Shown here one piece after another: positions 62,562 through 64,000 of a DNA stretch of 64,000 nucleotides. Both the position numbers and the translations under genes were made by a program. Below the pieces are notes generated by a model. The model searched no databases. It saw only the letters and a program-made list of their open reading frames with translations, and had not been told where the DNA came from. Location of the stretch: assembly GCA_902618485.1 (NCBI GenBank), contig CACNAR010000001.1, positions 1 through 64,000 of the forward strand, given 5' to 3'. Each line of letters starts with the position of its first letter. Within the stretch, counting starts at the first letter, position 1. This DNA is from an uncultured Pelagibacteraceae bacterium. Its GTDB lineage: Bacteria > Pseudomonadota > Alphaproteobacteria > Pelagibacterales > Pelagibacteraceae.

Positions 62562-63524
62562 ATGAGTAAAATATCTTTAATTGGAGCAGGACAAATTGGT
62601 GGAACTCTTGCACATTTAATAGGAACAAAAGAACTAGTTAATGAAGTGGTTTTATTTGATGTGGCTAGTGGTATTGCTAAAGGAAAGGCATTAGACATTG
62701 CACAATCTTCATCTGTAGATGGATTTAACGTCAGGTTTTCTGGAACTGATAATTATGAGGATATAAAAAATTCAGACGTAATTATAATTACTGCAGGTGT
62801 CCCAAGAAAACCTGGAATGAGCCGCGATGATCTTCTTGGGATTAATTTAAAAATTATTAAACAGGTTGCTGAGGGGGTAAAGAAAAACGCTCCAAATGCC
62901 TTTGTGATTTGTATCACTAATCCTTTAGATGTTATGGTTATGGCATTCCAAAAATTTTCAGGTTTGTCATCAAATAAAGTTGTTGGTATGGCAGGTATTT
63001 TAGATAGTTCAAGATTTAAATTATTTTTATCACTAGAATTAAATGTGCCTGTAAGAGAAATTGAGGCAATGGTTATGGGTGGTCATGGTGATACCATGGT
63101 TCCTATGCCGAGATTTACAAAAATTTCAGATAAACCATTGTTAGAGCTTGTAAAGGATGGAAAGATCTCTTTAGAGAGAATTGAGGAAATTAATCAAAGA
63201 ACACGAGATGGTGGTGCGGAGATAGTTAAATTTTTAGAGAAAGGATCAGCCTTTTATGCACCAGCAGCTTCAGGTGTTCAAATGGCAGAAGCATATTTGA
63301 ATGACCAGAAAAAATTATTGCCTTGTGCTGTACAATTAAATGGGGAATACGGTGTGAAAAATGTTTATGCAGGTGTTCCTGTTGTAATTGGAAAAGATGG
63401 AGTAGAAAAAATTCAAGAGATTGATTTAGATGAAAAAGAAAAAAAAGAATTTATGCATTCAATAGATGCTGTAAAAGCTTTATGGGAAGCTGCATCTAAA
63501 ATAGATCCTGACTTATCTAAATAA
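62562..63524 (+). CDS. mdh: Malate dehydrogenase
   Basis: A 320-residue NAD-dependent enzyme of the LDH-like malate dehydrogenase group found in Alphaproteobacteria. [18 protein letters not shown] at the start, [20 protein letters not shown], and the catalytic His in [13 protein letters not shown] are clear; Arg residues in [17 protein letters not shown] bind substrate. mdh-sucC order is typical of the class. Confidence 0.97.
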   Translation: MSKISLIGAGQIGGTLAHLIGTKELVNEVVLFDVASGIAKGKALDIAQSSSVDGFNVRFSGTDNYEDIKNSDVIIITAGVPRKPGMSRDDLLGINLKIIKQVAEGVKKNAPNAFVICITNPLDVMVMAFQKFSGLSSNKVVGMAGILDSSRFKLFLSLELNVPVREIEAMVMGGHGDTMVPMPRFTKISDKPLLELVKDGKISLERIEEINQRTRDGGAEIVKFLEKGSAFYAPAASGVQMAEAYLNDQKKLLPCAVQLNGEYGVKNVYAGVPVVIGKDGVEKIQEIDLDEKEKKEFMHSIDAVKALWEAASKIDPDLSK

Positions 63525-63526
63525 TA

Positions 63527-64000
63527 ATGAATATTCACGAACATCAAGCGAAACAAATATTAAAAAAATATGGAGCTGTAGTTCCTAAAGGGGTGTTTGC
63601 GCTCAGTGTTGATGAGCTTATTGAAAAAGCAAAAGCGTTAAAAACTGATAAATATGTTCTTAAAGCACAAATTCACGCAGGTGGTAGAGGAAAAGCTGGT
63701 GGTGTAAAAATTTTAAAATCTATTGAGGAATTGACTGCAGCAGCTAAAGAATTAATTGGAAAAATACTAATAACTCATCAAACTGGCCCTGAAGGTAGAG
63801 AGGTAAAAAGATTATACGTAGAGGAATCTTCAAATATAGATAAAGAGTTTTATTTATCGTGTTTAGTTGATAGATCAAGTTCTAAAATTGCATTCATATC
63901 AAGCGATCAAGGAGGAATGGATATCGAAGAAGTTGCAAGCAGCTCACCTGAAAAAATTATAACCACAAAAGTAGATATGGGTAACGAAATTTCCAATTCG
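63527..64000 (+). CDS. sucC: Succinyl-CoA synthetase beta subunit, N-terminal part (cut by window edge)
   Basis: An ATG two bases after the mdh stop opens a frame of 158 codons that runs to the window edge, so more than half of the protein is missing. MNIHEHQAKQILKKYGAVVPKGVFA and LKAQIHAGGRGKAGGVKILKS (ATP-grasp domain) are unmistakable SucC sequence, with LYVEESSNIDKEFYLSCLVDRSS following. It makes succinate with ATP or GTP formation in the TCA cycle, and sucD should follow. Confidence 0.95.
   Translation, partial: MNIHEHQAKQILKKYGAVVPKGVFALSVDELIEKAKALKTDKYVLKAQIHAGGRGKAGGVKILKSIEELTAAAKELIGKILITHQTGPEGREVKRLYVEESSNIDKEFYLSCLVDRSSSKIAFISSDQGGMDIEEVASSSPEKIITTKVDMGNEISNS

Overview
The window is a gene-dense, strongly AT-rich stretch of an alphaproteobacterium of the SAR11 type ('Candidatus Pelagibacter' or a close relative). 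The evidence is the AT-rich codon use, tiny or overlapping intergenic gaps, very few Shine-Dalgarno sequences, and a dmdC-dmdB-dmdA set for dimethylsulfoniopropionate (DMSP) together with alphaproteobacterial gene order (ffh-rpsP-trmD-rplS-leuCDB, sdhCDAB, mdh-sucC). No rRNA, tRNA, CRISPR array, insertion sequence or prophage was seen. No stretch longer than about 300 bases lacks a gene; the longest gaps are 26232-26404 (a hairpin) and 45793-45953 (a candidate structured RNA).

Layout. 1-5481: end of rpe, a small membrane protein, a two-subunit sodium:solute symporter of the acetate-permease type, a conserved hypothetical, and acetyl-CoA synthetase with a lysine-rich N-terminal tail. 5498-10883: EVE protein, tsaD, hemC, hemD, a MscS channel, a YggT protein and folD. 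10921-11391: two small proteins. 11388-21289: an accessory region that looks like a light and oxidative stress island. It holds an MBL-fold hydrolase, a PQQ-type sugar dehydrogenase homologue, an SDR lacking the catalytic Tyr, a photolyase-related protein (DPRP), a 43-residue DUF2256 zinc-ribbon protein, a DUF4174-type protein, a CRTAC1-type repeat protein, a fasciclin protein, a Cys-rich exported protein, a second photolyase-like protein with its FAD domain first, and PsiE. 21351-26231: argG, IalB, aldo/keto reductase, Bax inhibitor-1 family, DUF2794, YciB and hspQ.

26405-31034: cytochrome c maturation genes ccmCDEFGH, then a PagL-like outer-membrane deacylase. 31044-41548: a 2-hydroxyacid/2-oxoacid module with two tandem FMN alpha-hydroxyacid oxidases, an aminotransferase, a GlcD/D-lactate dehydrogenase-type flavoprotein, a hydroxypyruvate reductase-type dehydrogenase, a complete TRAP transporter whose binding protein resembles the lactate/2-oxoacid-binding (TakP) group, and an amidase. 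41550-44058: small membrane protein, EamA transporter, alpha/beta hydrolase, exported hypothetical. 44051-45792: ftsY and dapF, divergent from 45954-52222 ffh-rpsP-trmD-rplS-leuC-leuD-leuB (rimM is absent from its usual place). 52249-56750: DMSP demethylation genes. 56766-64000: asd, sdhCDAB, mmsA, mdh and the start of sucC.

The genes fit a streamlined heterotroph of sunlit seawater. It imports acetate and small hydroxy or oxo acids, breaks down DMSP, feeds the TCA cycle, and carries light-damage functions. The strongest candidates for something undescribed are the multibranched RNA in the ffh leader (45844-45941), the photolyase/DUF2256 island, and the photolyase-like protein with inverted domain order.
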